37,790 nt of DNA from a candidate division GN15 bacterium (GTDB taxonomy: Bacteria; Zixibacteria; MSB-5A5; GN15; FEB-12). A program made the position numbers and the translations under genes. The notes beneath the pieces are model-generated. The model saw only the letters and a list, made by a program, of their open reading frames with translations. It had not been told where the DNA came from and searched no databases. The stretch spans positions 1-37,790 of the forward strand of contig PQAP01000006.1 of the NCBI GenBank assembly GCA_003105265.1, read 5' to 3'. Shown here piece by piece: positions 14,780 through 23,957 of this stretch; positions within the stretch are counted from its first letter, which is position 1, and every line of letters begins with the position of its first letter.

Positions 14780-16119
14780 TGCTTAAGCTCAGGAAGGCCA
14801 AAAGAATCGGCGGCAATGTCGTTGTGCCGGGGGACAAGTCGATAGCGCACCGGGCGGCCCTGCTATCCATCCTATCACGTGGCCCGATTACGATCAAGAA
14901 CTGGCCCGGCAACGATGACTGCAACCGCTCGCTGGCGGCAGCCCGTCAGCTTGGTGTCACGGTAACGAGAGATGAAAACGTCCTGATTCTCACGCCTCCG
15001 GAGCAGCCGATGATCGCCCCAGAGTCGATTATCGACTGCGGCAATTCCGGCACCACCGCCCGATTGCTGGCGGGGTTGCTGGCAGGTTCGAACGTCAGTG
15101 CGATTTTAAGCGGGGATGAATCGCTGTCTTCACGGCCGATGGCGCGGGTTATTGAACCGTTGACGGCGATGGGAGCCGATATCTTTGCGACGAACAACCG
15201 GCTGCCGATCAAGATCGCGGGGAAGAAGTTGCTGCCATTTGAATACCGGCTGCAGGTCTCATCGGCGCAGGTAAAATCGGCGCTGCTGCTCGCCGGACTG
15301 TCGTCGCACTGCACGGTCACCGTGCGCGAGGACACGGTTACTCGCGATCACACCGAGAATATGATTGCAGCGCTGGGGGACGGTCTGGTGGTCCGCGAAG
15401 TGAAGGCGCAGTACGTGCCCGACCCGGATGATCCACGCAAGAAGAAGTCAGTCGTTTCGGAGCCGTTCAAGAAAGAGATTACGCTGACCGGCCAGGCGCA
15501 TATTGACGGAGGGGAAGTCGATATACCGGGTGACATTTCGACAGCCGCTTTCTTTTTCGCTCTGGCCGCGATGTCGGAGAAGACAATCGCGGTGCCGCGA
15601 GTCGGTCTCAATTCTACCCGGACCGGAATTCTTGAGCATCTGAGAGCGATCGGTTGTCAGGTGGAGGTCGAAGATCGAAAGGTAATTTCGGGTGAACCGC
15701 GCGGAAATGTGATTGTAACCGGCGGGAAGCTCAAACCACGTCGGTTACACGGAGAAACCGTAGTCGATCTGATCGACGAAATTCCGATTGTAGCGGTCAT
15801 GGCGGCGCTGGCCGACGGCACGACTATTATCCGGGATGCGGGAGAGCTGAGACATAAGGAATCGGATCGGCTGGCGACGGTGGCAGAGAACCTGCAGCGG
15901 ATGGGAATTAAATGCGGTCTGCTCGAGGATGGCCTTGCCATCGAAGGGGGGAAGGAGCTTCAGGGCGCCGACCTCAAAACCTACGGTGACCATCGAATTG
16001 CCATGGCCTTCGCGATTGCAGCACAATTTGCGGTGGGGCCATCGACCCTGGATGATGAGTCCGTAGTCGGCATTTCCTGTCCGACGTTCTTCGAATTGCT
16101 TCACACCGTAGCGTCATGA
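14779..16119 (+). CDS. aroA: EPSP synthase (3-phosphoshikimate 1-carboxyvinyltransferase)
   Basis: AroA joins phosphoenolpyruvate to shikimate 3-phosphate, the sixth step of the pathway. The 446-residue protein has the two inside-out alpha/beta lobes. Key blocks are GDKSIAHRAALL (18-29) with the phosphate-binding Lys/Ser, CGNSGTTARLLAG (87-99) and SSAQVKSALLLAG. DHTENMIAALG, PGDISTAAFFFA, KESDRLATVAENL and YGDHRIAMAFA follow. NSGTTARLLAG differs from the common NAGTAxR form of plant-type enzymes at the Gly-Thr turn, placing it among the diverse bacterial variants. A charged segment around 210-228 (DPDDPRKKKS) looks like a surface insertion. It overlaps aroF by one base and aroE by four, so translation is probably coupled. 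Confidence 0.96.
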   Translation: MLKLRKAKRIGGNVVVPGDKSIAHRAALLSILSRGPITIKNWPGNDDCNRSLAAARQLGVTVTRDENVLILTPPEQPMIAPESIIDCGNSGTTARLLAGLLAGSNVSAILSGDESLSSRPMARVIEPLTAMGADIFATNNRLPIKIAGKKLLPFEYRLQVSSAQVKSALLLAGLSSHCTVTVREDTVTRDHTENMIAALGDGLVVREVKAQYVPDPDDPRKKKSVVSEPFKKEITLTGQAHIDGGEVDIPGDISTAAFFFALAAMSEKTIAVPRVGLNSTRTGILEHLRAIGCQVEVEDRKVISGEPRGNVIVTGGKLKPRRLHGETVVDLIDEIPIVAVMAALADGTTIIRDAGELRHKESDRLATVAENLQRMGIKCGLLEDGLAIEGGKELQGADLKTYGDHRIAMAFAIAAQFAVGPSTLDDESVVGISCPTFFELLHTVAS

Positions 16120-16961
16120 AAACTTCCTGGCGTTTTGGACTGCTGGGGGAGAATATCAGTTACTCCAAGTCGCCGGCGATCTTCGCCGCTATCGGTGAAT
16201 ACCTGAAACAGGAAATCCGGTTTGAGCCATACGATGTCCCGCTACTGCAAGTGTGGGCGGTAGTCGACCGGATGAAGAGTGGCGAGACAGACGGACTGGC
16301 GGCCACTATTCCCTACAAGAAGTTGTTGAGCACCTACGTTGATCGCTGCAGTTCCGAGGCGGAGGCAATTGGCGCAGTGAACTGTATTACAACGCTGGGC
16401 ACGGAATTGGTGGGACACAATACCGATTGGAAAGGGTTTCTGCAGCCCTTACAGTCCTGCAGAGGCAAACTGGATGGCGCGCCCGTGATGATAGTGGGCA
16501 GAGGGGGAGCGGCGCGGGCGGCGATATACGCTCTGCGCAACCTTGGATCGATGGGGGAATTCACGGTGGTGTCGCGTGAGCGCGGCGAGCCGAATACGTT
16601 GAGGCGAGCTGCCGGGGACGTGCCAATTCAGGAACTAACATTTGACGAGGGTCAGCAGGTGAAAGCGGTAACGCGAGACTGTGCGCTGATTGTGAACGCA
16701 ACGCCGCTGGGCGGTGGCAATTATCCCGATGGCGGCAATCTCACCGAGATTCTCGATTTCGGCCCCAAGGCCATATACTATGACCTGAACTATAATGATA
16801 ATAACGGGCTGATAAAGAAGGCCCGCCAGTCGGGCGTTACGGTGATCGACGGCAAGCGCATGCTGGTAGGACAGGCACTGATCTCGTTCAATCTCTGGAC
16901 CGCGATAAGTGTTCCGTTTGAACCGATATACGAAAGGGTCTTTGGATCATCCGGCGGATAA
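16116..16961 (+). CDS. aroE: Shikimate dehydrogenase
   Basis: AroE reduces 3-dehydroshikimate to shikimate with NADPH. The 281-residue protein has the substrate-binding SYSKSPAIF (15-23) and TIPYKK with catalytic K68. GAVNC (86-90) is followed by NTDWKGF (102-108), which supplies the catalytic Asp. The nucleotide-binding GRGGAARAAIYAL starts near 128. NATPLG, YYDLNY and GKRMLVGQAL complete the set. The ATG overlaps the aroA stop by four bases. Confidence 0.95.
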   Translation: MKTSWRFGLLGENISYSKSPAIFAAIGEYLKQEIRFEPYDVPLLQVWAVVDRMKSGETDGLAATIPYKKLLSTYVDRCSSEAEAIGAVNCITTLGTELVGHNTDWKGFLQPLQSCRGKLDGAPVMIVGRGGAARAAIYALRNLGSMGEFTVVSRERGEPNTLRRAAGDVPIQELTFDEGQQVKAVTRDCALIVNATPLGGGNYPDGGNLTEILDFGPKAIYYDLNYNDNNGLIKKARQSGVTVIDGKRMLVGQALISFNLWTAISVPFEPIYERVFGSSGG

Positions 16962-16966
16962 GCACG

Positions 16967-17515
16967 ATGCGGCGAACCTCCAAACGAAAACATATCTACC
17001 TAATCGGGTTCTCGGGGTCGGGGAAGAGCACGGTCGGAAAACGGCTAGCCGTGCGAAGGGAATGCCGTTTTGTCGACACCGATAAAGAGATTGCCGACCG
17101 GTTTGATGCAACGGTATCTTCCATCTTCGCAGAGTTCGGCGAACCGCGGTTTCGCTGCGAAGAAACGGCGGTGCTGAATAGAGTCGCCGGACTTGCGTCC
17201 CCCGTTGTGGTGGCAGTCGGAGGCGGTGGATTCGAACGAGCCGCAAACCGCCGCATGATGCGCGAATCCGGCATCGTTGTCTATCTCAAGTGTTCCATTC
17301 GGGAACTGTACCGACGTTTGCGGGATATTGATGATCGGCCGCTAATCAGAGCCGGGGAATCGCGGCTGGCGGCGATGAAGAGGATGCTTGCGCAGCGGAG
17401 GCCGCGCTATGAAGAAGCCGACATAACCGTGTCCGTGACAAGTGGCACGCTGCAGACCGTAGTAGACCGAATCACAAAGCGATTGACTGAATATGAGCGT
17501 AAGAATCGAAGTTGA
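16967..17515 (+). CDS. aroK: Shikimate kinase
   Basis: AroK phosphorylates shikimate at O3 using ATP. The 182-residue P-loop kinase has Walker A GFSGSGKSTVGK (14-25). DTDKEI carries the substrate-binding Asp, and FRCEET carries the shikimate-binding Arg. VVAVGGGG forms the Walker B-like Gly stretch, DDRPLI is the lid, and QRRPRYEEAD is the C-terminal adenine-site motif. It begins 5 bases after the aroE stop. Its last 23 bases overlap the start of aroB in another frame. Confidence 0.94.
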   Translation: MRRTSKRKHIYLIGFSGSGKSTVGKRLAVRRECRFVDTDKEIADRFDATVSSIFAEFGEPRFRCEETAVLNRVAGLASPVVVAVGGGGFERAANRRMMRESGIVVYLKCSIRELYRRLRDIDDRPLIRAGESRLAAMKRMLAQRRPRYEEADITVSVTSGTLQTVVDRITKRLTEYERKNRS

Positions 17516-18623
17516 CCTTGGCGAACGATCCTACCCTATCATAATCGATGGTGCAAAACGCCCCGAAGTGCACCGGCAGATACGTGCGGTGCGGCCGGAT
17601 CGCGTATTCGCGGTTTTCGATGCTCAGGTATTTGCACTTCATGGCAGAGCGCTAATCGACGATCTTAAGAAGTCCGGCGAACCGGCATGCTCGCTCACAT
17701 TGCCGATCGACGAAAGGGCCAAGAACCGCAGCACGGTGAATGAGATTCACGATTGGTTGCTGGCAGAAGGGGTGAGTCGGTCGGATCTGATACTTGCAGT
17801 GGGAGGCGGTGTCACCACAGATCTGATCGGATACGCGGCGGCGACGGTACTTCGCGGGGTGTCATGGGGGGCGATTCCCACAACGCTGGTGGGAATGATC
17901 GACGCGGCTATTGGCGGCAAGACCGGCATTAATCACCCATTGGCCAAGAATGCAATCGGTGTATTCTGGCAGCCACAATTCGTATATAGCTATACGCCGT
18001 ACTTGAACACGCTTGATGAGAGACAGGTGTATGCCGGCATCGGAGAACTCATTAAGTATGCCGGACTGGCGGGTGAGTCGCTTATCGCTATGACAAGTGA
18101 ACTGGTTGATGTGGCTGGAATCGGGAGCGGCAGAAAGTTGGAGAAGGCGATCGCAGTGGCGGCCGCGTACAAGGCGGCGCTGGTGAGCGAAGATGAGCGC
18201 GATGTGGGCATAAGACAGTTTCTGAATCTTGGCCACACGTTCGCGCACGGGCTTGAGCAGTCGCTGGGTTACGGCAAGCTGTTGCACGGCGAAGCGGTCT
18301 CTGTTGGGCTGCTGGCGGCCGTCTATTTGAGCGAAATGACAATTGCGGGAGCGCGAACAAATCTGGCCGGATATCGTCAGGTGGTTGAAGAGAATATCGC
18401 GCGTGTTCCGCGCCGTACGATAGAGGTGGACAGGGTGCTCAAAGCGATGGAGTTCGATAAAAAGCGGGCCGGCCGGAGCATTCGTCTGATCTTGCTCAAG
18501 CGGCCGGGAAGACCGGTCATTCGATCGGGCATCGATTCACAGCGGATACGACAGGCCTTGGAAAGAGCAGTTCAATTCTATAGAGAGAATGGAGGCAAAC
18601 GTGGCGCGGATTCTCATCATTAA
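17493..18623 (+). CDS. aroB: 3-dehydroquinate synthase
   Basis: AroB converts DAHP to 3-dehydroquinate with a bound NAD and zinc. The 376-residue protein shows the NAD-binding GGGVTTD (104-110), PTTLVGMIDAAIGGKTGIN (129-147) and NAIGVFWQP. Zinc ligands are E185 in GELIKYA, H248 in NLGHTFAHG and H265 in LLHGEAVSVG. The N-terminal domain is shortened but standard for small AroB forms. The ATG lies 23 bases inside aroK, and the stop lies 23 bases inside aroQ. The two overlaps have equal length. Confidence 0.95.
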   Translation: MSVRIEVDLGERSYPIIIDGAKRPEVHRQIRAVRPDRVFAVFDAQVFALHGRALIDDLKKSGEPACSLTLPIDERAKNRSTVNEIHDWLLAEGVSRSDLILAVGGGVTTDLIGYAAATVLRGVSWGAIPTTLVGMIDAAIGGKTGINHPLAKNAIGVFWQPQFVYSYTPYLNTLDERQVYAGIGELIKYAGLAGESLIAMTSELVDVAGIGSGRKLEKAIAVAAAYKAALVSEDERDVGIRQFLNLGHTFAHGLEQSLGYGKLLHGEAVSVGLLAAVYLSEMTIAGARTNLAGYRQVVEENIARVPRRTIEVDRVLKAMEFDKKRAGRSIRLILLKRPGRPVIRSGIDSQRIRQALERAVQFYRENGGKRGADSHH

Positions 18624-19038
18624 CGGACCGAACCTGAATTTGCTCGGGACGCGTGAGCCCGAAATATATGGAACCGAAACGCTGGAGGAAATGAACGGCC
18701 GACTGAGCGACCTGGCCAAGGAGATCAACCTGCAGATCGATTTCTTCCAGTCAAACCACGAAGGGGAAATCATCGACATCCTCCAGCGGGAGAGCAAAAA
18801 GGCGGATGGTATAATCATCAATCCGGGAGCGCTCACGCATTACAGTTACGCGATCAGGGACGCTATCGCCGCCATCAACGTGGAGACGATAGAGGTACAC
18901 CTTTCGAATTTGTTTGCCCGGGACGACTTCCGACAGAAGTCGGTTATCGCTCCGGTGTGCCGTGGGCAGGTATGCGGTTTCGGATTCTATGGATATGCCA
19001 TGGCACTTTCGTACTTCTCGGACATGCTTGAGGATTAG
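18601..19038 (+). CDS. aroQ: Type II 3-dehydroquinate dehydratase
   Basis: AroQ dehydrates 3-dehydroquinate to 3-dehydroshikimate. The 145-residue protein has the type II fold signatures: NGPNLNLLGTREPEIYG (8-24) with catalytic Tyr Y23, SNHEGEIID (51-59), NPGALTHYSYA (74-84), and EVHLSN with H100. The GTG at 18601 is preferred because GGAGG lies 5 bases upstream and the product then begins MARILIINGP, like the family. The ATG at 18589 would add four residues. It is the last shikimate gene; a MATE gene follows 26 bases later. Confidence 0.95.
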   Translation: MARILIINGPNLNLLGTREPEIYGTETLEEMNGRLSDLAKEINLQIDFFQSNHEGEIIDILQRESKKADGIIINPGALTHYSYAIRDAIAAINVETIEVHLSNLFARDDFRQKSVIAPVCRGQVCGFGFYGYAMALSYFSDMLED

Positions 19039-19064
19039 TCCCGGCACTCACACCCGTTAGCTCC

Positions 19065-20414
19065 ATGAAAGCGACAGAGGACATAACCTCGGGGCCGATT
19101 GCGAAGACCATCATGTCGCTGGCTATTCCGGTGGTGATGGGCTCGTTCATGGAGATTGCCCTCACGGTTGTCAACTTCTTCTGGGTGGGCAAACTCGGCA
19201 AAGTCGCACAGGATGCGATCACCAGTTCGATGGTGGTCAACTGGACGGTGTTCTCGTCGATCGCTATCGTCACGATCGGCCTTTCGGCGGTGGTATCACG
19301 ACGAATTGGTGAAAAAGAACCGAGGCAGGCATCCGAGGCGTCGCAACAGGGGATGTGGCTCGCACTGATTCTGGGCCTGGTGATCACGGTTGCTGGCTTC
19401 ATATTGACGCCGCATTTGCTTACCTTCATGGAGGCCGGACCGGAAACCCAGAAGCATGCAATACCTTATCTGAAGATATTCTTCGTGTCGGCCACCCTTT
19501 TTGCCCTGTACGACTCAGGGTGTGCCACCTTCCGAGCGGCCGGGAACACTAGGACGCCGCTGTTGGTCGGGTCATCGATGATCGCGCTCAATCTCGTTCT
19601 TGATCCGCTGCTCATATTCGGCATTGGACCGTTTCCCAAGCTGGGTGTACCGGGGGCAAGTGTGGCCACGACCATCTCCATTTTCCTGGCGTGCTGTATC
19701 CTGCTTTATCTGCTGCGAAGGGGAAGGGCCGGTTTTCCGGTGGAGCGAATCTTCGCATTGAGACCGAAAATCGAGGAGATGCTGAAGATTGCGCGCATCG
19801 GGCTGCCCATCACGATTCAGGCGCTCACGTTTATCGTCGTTTACTGGTTTCTTATTCGCATCGTGCATCAATATGGTGAGGCGGCGGGGGCGGCAATGGG
19901 GATCGGCAATCGAATGGAATCGATATCATATCTCACCTGCTCCGGTTTCGCGATAGCGGCGTCGACCATGGTGGGTCAGAATCTCGGGGCACGTCAGCCG
20001 GATCGCGCGGCGCGCTGTGCCTGGGGGGCGGCAGGATTTGCCGTCGCCATTACCTGTGTGATCGGCGCGATCTTCATCGTCGCACCTCACTGGATAACGG
20101 GAATCTTCACGTCGGACTATGAGGTCCACAAGATTGCGTCGGATTATCTTATCATTCTCGGATTGTCCCAGTTCACTATGGCGATTGAGATCGTACTGGA
20201 GGGGTCGTTCAGCGGAGCCGGGGACACCATCGCACCGATGGTTGTGCTTATCCCGGGAGCGGTGATGCGGGTACCGCTGGCGTACTGGCTCTGCTTTCAC
20301 TTGAACTGGGGAATCAACGGTGTGTGGTGGACGCTCACGATCACGACGACCATCAAGGCAAGCGTACTGGCGTTCTGGTTCAGTCGCGGGCGGTGGAAAC
20401 ACAAGAAGATTTGA
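19065..20414 (+). CDS. MATE-family efflux transporter
   Basis: The 449-residue protein has about twelve membrane segments in two similar halves, the hallmark of MATE antiporters that expel organic cations or drugs using Na+ or H+. Characteristic stretches are IAKTIMSLAIPVVMGSFMEI at the start, AISRRIG-like VVSRRIGEKEPRQA after helix 2, the mid-protein ATTISIFLACCILLYLL, and GAAMGIGNRMESISYL in the second half. NLGARQPDRA aligns with the NxGAxxxxxA motif. No substrate can be inferred. It starts 26 bases after aroQ with no terminator between, so some read-through from the shikimate operon is plausible. No clear ribosome binding site or promoter is seen in the short gap. Confidence 0.92.
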   Translation: MKATEDITSGPIAKTIMSLAIPVVMGSFMEIALTVVNFFWVGKLGKVAQDAITSSMVVNWTVFSSIAIVTIGLSAVVSRRIGEKEPRQASEASQQGMWLALILGLVITVAGFILTPHLLTFMEAGPETQKHAIPYLKIFFVSATLFALYDSGCATFRAAGNTRTPLLVGSSMIALNLVLDPLLIFGIGPFPKLGVPGASVATTISIFLACCILLYLLRRGRAGFPVERIFALRPKIEEMLKIARIGLPITIQALTFIVVYWFLIRIVHQYGEAAGAAMGIGNRMESISYLTCSGFAIAASTMVGQNLGARQPDRAARCAWGAAGFAVAITCVIGAIFIVAPHWITGIFTSDYEVHKIASDYLIILGLSQFTMAIEIVLEGSFSGAGDTIAPMVVLIPGAVMRVPLAYWLCFHLNWGINGVWWTLTITTTIKASVLAFWFSRGRWKHKKI

Positions 20415-20420
20415 ATTTAA

Positions 20421-20449
20421 TTGACGCGTTGTCCGGCAATGAGTTAATT
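20421..20449 (+). promoter_or_regulatory. Promoter for the HDAC-like to lptD gene chain
   Basis: TTGACG (20421-20426), an exact 17-base spacer and TTAATT (20444-20449). The predicted transcription start is 20456-20457, coinciding with the ATG at 20457. There is no Shine-Dalgarno, so the first gene would be leaderless. Confidence 0.5.
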
Positions 20450-20456
20450 CACAGCT

Positions 20457-21398
20457 ATGGCCGGACTTTCCATAGCTGTGCTACTTGCCGAGAAGCGTCA
20501 CGCAGCCCCTCTCGGGCATCCCGAAAACGCGGCACGTCTGAACAGCATAGCCACGCAACTGGAGTCGCTAATGGCAACCGGAAAGGCCCATCCGCTGAAC
20601 TGCAGAGAGCACGGCATTGAATCGATTACCCATATACACGATGAATCGTACATTGCGAATCTACGAGAGATCTGCAAGCGGGGAGCAGGATATCTCGACG
20701 CAGACACCTATGTGTCGTCGGGCAGTTTCGAGGCGGCGTTGGCTATGGCAGACGCGGCGCTTTCCGGCGTTGACGAGGTATTCGGAGGAAGAAACCGGCG
20801 GGTCTTTGTCCTCGGTCGACCACCGGGACACCATGCCGAACGCGACCACGCGATGGGGTTTTGCCTGATCAACAATGTCGCAGTGGCAGCTCAGTACGCA
20901 ATCGATCATTACGGTGCCAAGCGAGTGGCAATTGTCGATTTCGATGTGCATCACGGCAACGGCACACAGCATGCGTTCTATGATCGGCAGGATGTCTTCT
21001 TCGTATCGTCGCATCGATACCCATTTTATCCCGGTACGGGAGGCGCCGATGAAACCGGGGTCAGGGATGGCAAAGGGTATACGATCAATCTGCCGCTGTC
21101 GGCGGGTTCAGGTGATGAAGCGTTACTGAATGGGTTTGAATCAAGCGTGATTCCCGCACTGGAGCGTTATCGGCCGGATATGGTGCTGGTTTCCGCCGGA
21201 TTCGACGCCGCTGTCGGCGATCCGCTTGGCGGTATGACGGTGACCGGTGAGGGGTTTCTTCACATCGGGAAACTGATCCGCAAGCTCGCCGACCGAACAT
21301 GCGGCGGCCGCATCGTGTCGGTGCTGGAGGGAGGATACGACAACCGGGGGAATCGCGAGTCAATAATGAGTTATCTTGACGGAATAGGATTCGATTGA
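20457..21398 (+). CDS. Histone deacetylase/AcuC-family zinc amidohydrolase
   Basis: The 313-residue protein belongs to the arginase-deacetylase fold family that removes acetyl groups from lysines, polyamines or other amines. GHPENAARLNSI (20-31) is the usual opening. RPPGHHAERDHAMGFC contains the catalytic His pair H125/H126. DFDVHHGNGTQ supplies zinc ligands D163 and H165, and SAGFDAAVGDPLGG supplies D250. The region LEGGYDNRG carries the Gly-Gly-Tyr of the active site. All metal and catalytic residues are present. It could act on acetylated proteins such as acetyl-CoA synthetase or on acetylpolyamines; the context does not choose. It heads a chain of overlapping genes ending at lptD. Confidence 0.92.
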   Translation: MAGLSIAVLLAEKRHAAPLGHPENAARLNSIATQLESLMATGKAHPLNCREHGIESITHIHDESYIANLREICKRGAGYLDADTYVSSGSFEAALAMADAALSGVDEVFGGRNRRVFVLGRPPGHHAERDHAMGFCLINNVAVAAQYAIDHYGAKRVAIVDFDVHHGNGTQHAFYDRQDVFFVSSHRYPFYPGTGGADETGVRDGKGYTINLPLSAGSGDEALLNGFESSVIPALERYRPDMVLVSAGFDAAVGDPLGGMTVTGEGFLHIGKLIRKLADRTCGGRIVSVLEGGYDNRGNRESIMSYLDGIGFD

Positions 21399-22165
21399 TG
21401 AGTGAAAGATTTGTACGCTGCCGGACAGCCGGACACGAGCCGTTCTATGGTGTGGTGGCCGGAACGAAAGTGGTCAAGTTGGCGAACGCGCCGTGGTTGA
21501 GCCGGCGAACCTCGGACGAGGAATTTGATCTGGACAAGGTGCACTTGCTGGCGCCAGTAGAGCCATCGAAAATTGTCTGTATCGGGCTGAATTATCACGC
21601 CCATGTAACGGCATCGTTTTCGGCCGACAAGCCGCCGGAGTACCCGCTGATTTTTCTCAAGCCGCCGTCGTCAATAATCGGCCCGCACGACAAAATTGTA
21701 CATCCACCTCAGTCGGAGCGCGTGGATTACGAAGCTGAACTGGGCGTGGTGATCGGCAAGACTGCGAGAAATGTGTCTGAACACAATGCGGAGAGCCACA
21801 TCTTCGGCTTCACCTGTGTCAACGACGTAACCGCGCGGGATCTCCAGAAGAAGGATGGTCAGTGGTCGCGGGCCAAGGGGTTTGACACTTTCTGCCCGGT
21901 AGGACCGTGGATTGTAACGGAATTGAATTGGCGTGACGTTCTGGTCGAGGGTATTCACAACGGCAAGATCATGCAGTCGGGGCGGACAGCACAGATGATT
22001 TTCAATATTCCGTACTTGATCAGCTACATATCTTCGGCCATGACGTTGTTCCCCGGAGACCTGATTTCCACCGGGACACCGTCCGGTATCGCCCCGATGA
22101 AGTCGGGCGACACCATACACGTGCGCGTTGAAGGGATCGGCACGCTTGAAAACAGCATGGCATAG
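21398..22165 (+). CDS. Fumarylacetoacetate hydrolase (FAH)-family protein
   Basis: The 255-residue protein has a short N-terminal domain and the FAH catalytic fold. CIGLNYHAH lies at 61-69, FLKPPSSIIGP at 87-96, and DYEAELGVVIG at 110-120 carries metal ligands E112 and E114. CVNDVTARDLQ (140-150) supplies the metal ligand D143, and GFDTFCPVGPWIV and TGTPSGIAP complete the site. Family members hydrolyse or decarboxylate acylpyruvates such as fumarylpyruvate, acetylpyruvate or oxaloacetate. No aromatic-degradation genes are nearby, so a housekeeping acylpyruvase or oxaloacetate decarboxylase role is as likely as catabolism. The ATG at 21398 shares one base with the preceding stop. Confidence 0.9.
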   Translation: MSERFVRCRTAGHEPFYGVVAGTKVVKLANAPWLSRRTSDEEFDLDKVHLLAPVEPSKIVCIGLNYHAHVTASFSADKPPEYPLIFLKPPSSIIGPHDKIVHPPQSERVDYEAELGVVIGKTARNVSEHNAESHIFGFTCVNDVTARDLQKKDGQWSRAKGFDTFCPVGPWIVTELNWRDVLVEGIHNGKIMQSGRTAQMIFNIPYLISYISSAMTLFPGDLISTGTPSGIAPMKSGDTIHVRVEGIGTLENSMA

Positions 22166-23957
22166 TCTTCTTTTGGCGCTGCTATGGGCGACGGGTTCGG
22201 CTGCCGCAGACCGTATCTCCATATCGGCGGAGCTGGATACGACGTGCCGTACCATTGCGGGCTGGGTGACCGTGACTTGGCCATCGCTCAATAGGCCTTT
22301 CAGCGATGTGGAGTTTCGGCTGTACGCCAATATGAGGACGAACAAATTCGGGCCGGCGGGTCCGGGGCAGTTGTCGGACTCGACCTACACGCTGGTGGAT
22401 ACGCTGCTCTGCGGTGAGGTCGACGTTACGAACAAATCCAGAGCCGAAGGGACGGATCTCTATTGTCCGACCGATCGAACGTACGCGATGGGAGAGGCGC
22501 TCACCGTGCGGCTGCACTTCACGACGCACGTGGGAACGCTTTCGCGAGGGGTCGATCGACTCTTTCAAGCGGGCGGCGAGTATCTGCTGGATGGCTGGTT
22601 TCCGATGCCGGCGCCGCACCGCGACGGCCAATGGATAAATGTCAAGTATGAAGGTCTGACCGAACTGGTGGCGGATTTCTTTGATTTCGATGTTCGGCTG
22701 ACGGTGCCGGAATCGCTGCGGGCGATCGGAGCTGGCTTGACTGCCGCCGACACCACCGGCGGCAAAGTGACCTATTCATATTCTCTTCCCGAAGCGCACG
22801 ACTTTGCGCTCTACCTGTCACCGGCGATGGAGATGAAACGATACCCGCACGGCTCAACCGCCATCAGCATATACACGTCGCGACACAACGCTTACCTTGC
22901 CGACGCGATAGCGGACGTGTGCGGAAAGACTCTTGATCATATCGGCGGGTGGGTGGCGCCATATCCGTTTCCGGAATTGCAAGTGGTGGTGTGCGAAATC
23001 GGATTTGTAGGCGGAATTGAATTGCCGCGCATGATCATCCTTTCTGAACCTCCGGCCGGACAGTTTCTTGGGTTCAAGGATGTCGTGGCTATCCACGAAG
23101 TGGCACACCAGTGGTTCTACGGCATTATCGCCAGCGATCAGGCCAGAACGCCGTGGATGGATGAAGCGGTCTCTGACTATTTCACCGAACGGGTGGCGCG
23201 GACGCTGTATGGCGAGAACAACTTTCTGGACTGGTGGGGAATCACGCTGGATTACAGCGGGCTTCAGCGATTGCAGGGCCTTCCGGCCTTTGACCGACTC
23301 CCGATAACGATGCCGGCCGAACAATACTACTCGATGAGTCAGTACGCAGCGACCGTATATAACAAGGGGGCGGTAACGCTCCGCACACTTTTCAATCAGC
23401 TCAAGCCTGGAGATGAAGAATCGTTTTGGCACCGCTATTACGAGCTTTATCACTTCGCGACGCCGGGCGAATCGGATTTCCTGCGACTGATTTCGGAGTA
23501 TGAGCCGTTTGTCGGCAACGATATTGCCTCGCGCGTCCTGCACAATTCGCAGGCGGTCGACTATGTGATAGAGCGCATCGCCAATGAACCGTTCCCGACG
23601 ATGGCCGGATCAGCCGATTCGGTCCCTGAAGCAGGCAAGAGTGGCCGGCGCTATCGGATTACGGTCGAGTATGCGATGTATCATCCGATCGACCTGCCGG
23701 TTACGCTGCGCCTGTCATTTGCCGATGGGAAGATACGCGACACGACTCTTGCGCCGGTGTCGGGGCAGGGGAAGCTTGCGCTCGAGGAAGATGAGCCGAT
23801 CATTTCCGCCACGCTTGACCCGGAGTGGCGGATTGGACTCGACAAGGATCTCCTGAATAATTCTTTGTCGCTAAACGGCAACGGCTCCGGATTACGGCTC
23901 TTTTCGGGCATTACGTTTCTGGTGGAATCGCTCTTCAGCTATCTGTGGGGGATGTGA
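22146..23957 (+). CDS. Exported M1-family zinc metallopeptidase
   Basis: The product, about 603 residues, is an aminopeptidase N-like M1 peptidase with a signal peptide (MKTAWHSLLLALLWATGSAAA), so it acts in the periplasm or outside. GGIELP stands in for the exopeptidase GAMEN motif and helps bind the substrate N-terminus. HEVAHQW at 317-323 and E340 give the HExxH-x18-E zinc site with catalytic E318. An N-terminal beta domain occupies about 25-240. A hydrophobic tail at the extreme C-terminus could contact the membrane. The start is judged to be TTG at 22146, because AAGGGA lies 9 bases upstream and the signal peptide begins there; TTG at 22128 is the alternative. It overlaps the FAH gene by 20 bases. 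Confidence 0.9.
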   Translation: MKTAWHSLLLALLWATGSAAADRISISAELDTTCRTIAGWVTVTWPSLNRPFSDVEFRLYANMRTNKFGPAGPGQLSDSTYTLVDTLLCGEVDVTNKSRAEGTDLYCPTDRTYAMGEALTVRLHFTTHVGTLSRGVDRLFQAGGEYLLDGWFPMPAPHRDGQWINVKYEGLTELVADFFDFDVRLTVPESLRAIGAGLTAADTTGGKVTYSYSLPEAHDFALYLSPAMEMKRYPHGSTAISIYTSRHNAYLADAIADVCGKTLDHIGGWVAPYPFPELQVVVCEIGFVGGIELPRMIILSEPPAGQFLGFKDVVAIHEVAHQWFYGIIASDQARTPWMDEAVSDYFTERVARTLYGENNFLDWWGITLDYSGLQRLQGLPAFDRLPITMPAEQYYSMSQYAATVYNKGAVTLRTLFNQLKPGDEESFWHRYYELYHFATPGESDFLRLISEYEPFVGNDIASRVLHNSQAVDYVIERIANEPFPTMAGSADSVPEAGKSGRRYRITVEYAMYHPIDLPVTLRLSFADGKIRDTTLAPVSGQGKLALEEDEPIISATLDPEWRIGLDKDLLNNSLSLNGNGSGLRLFSGITFLVESLFSYLWGM

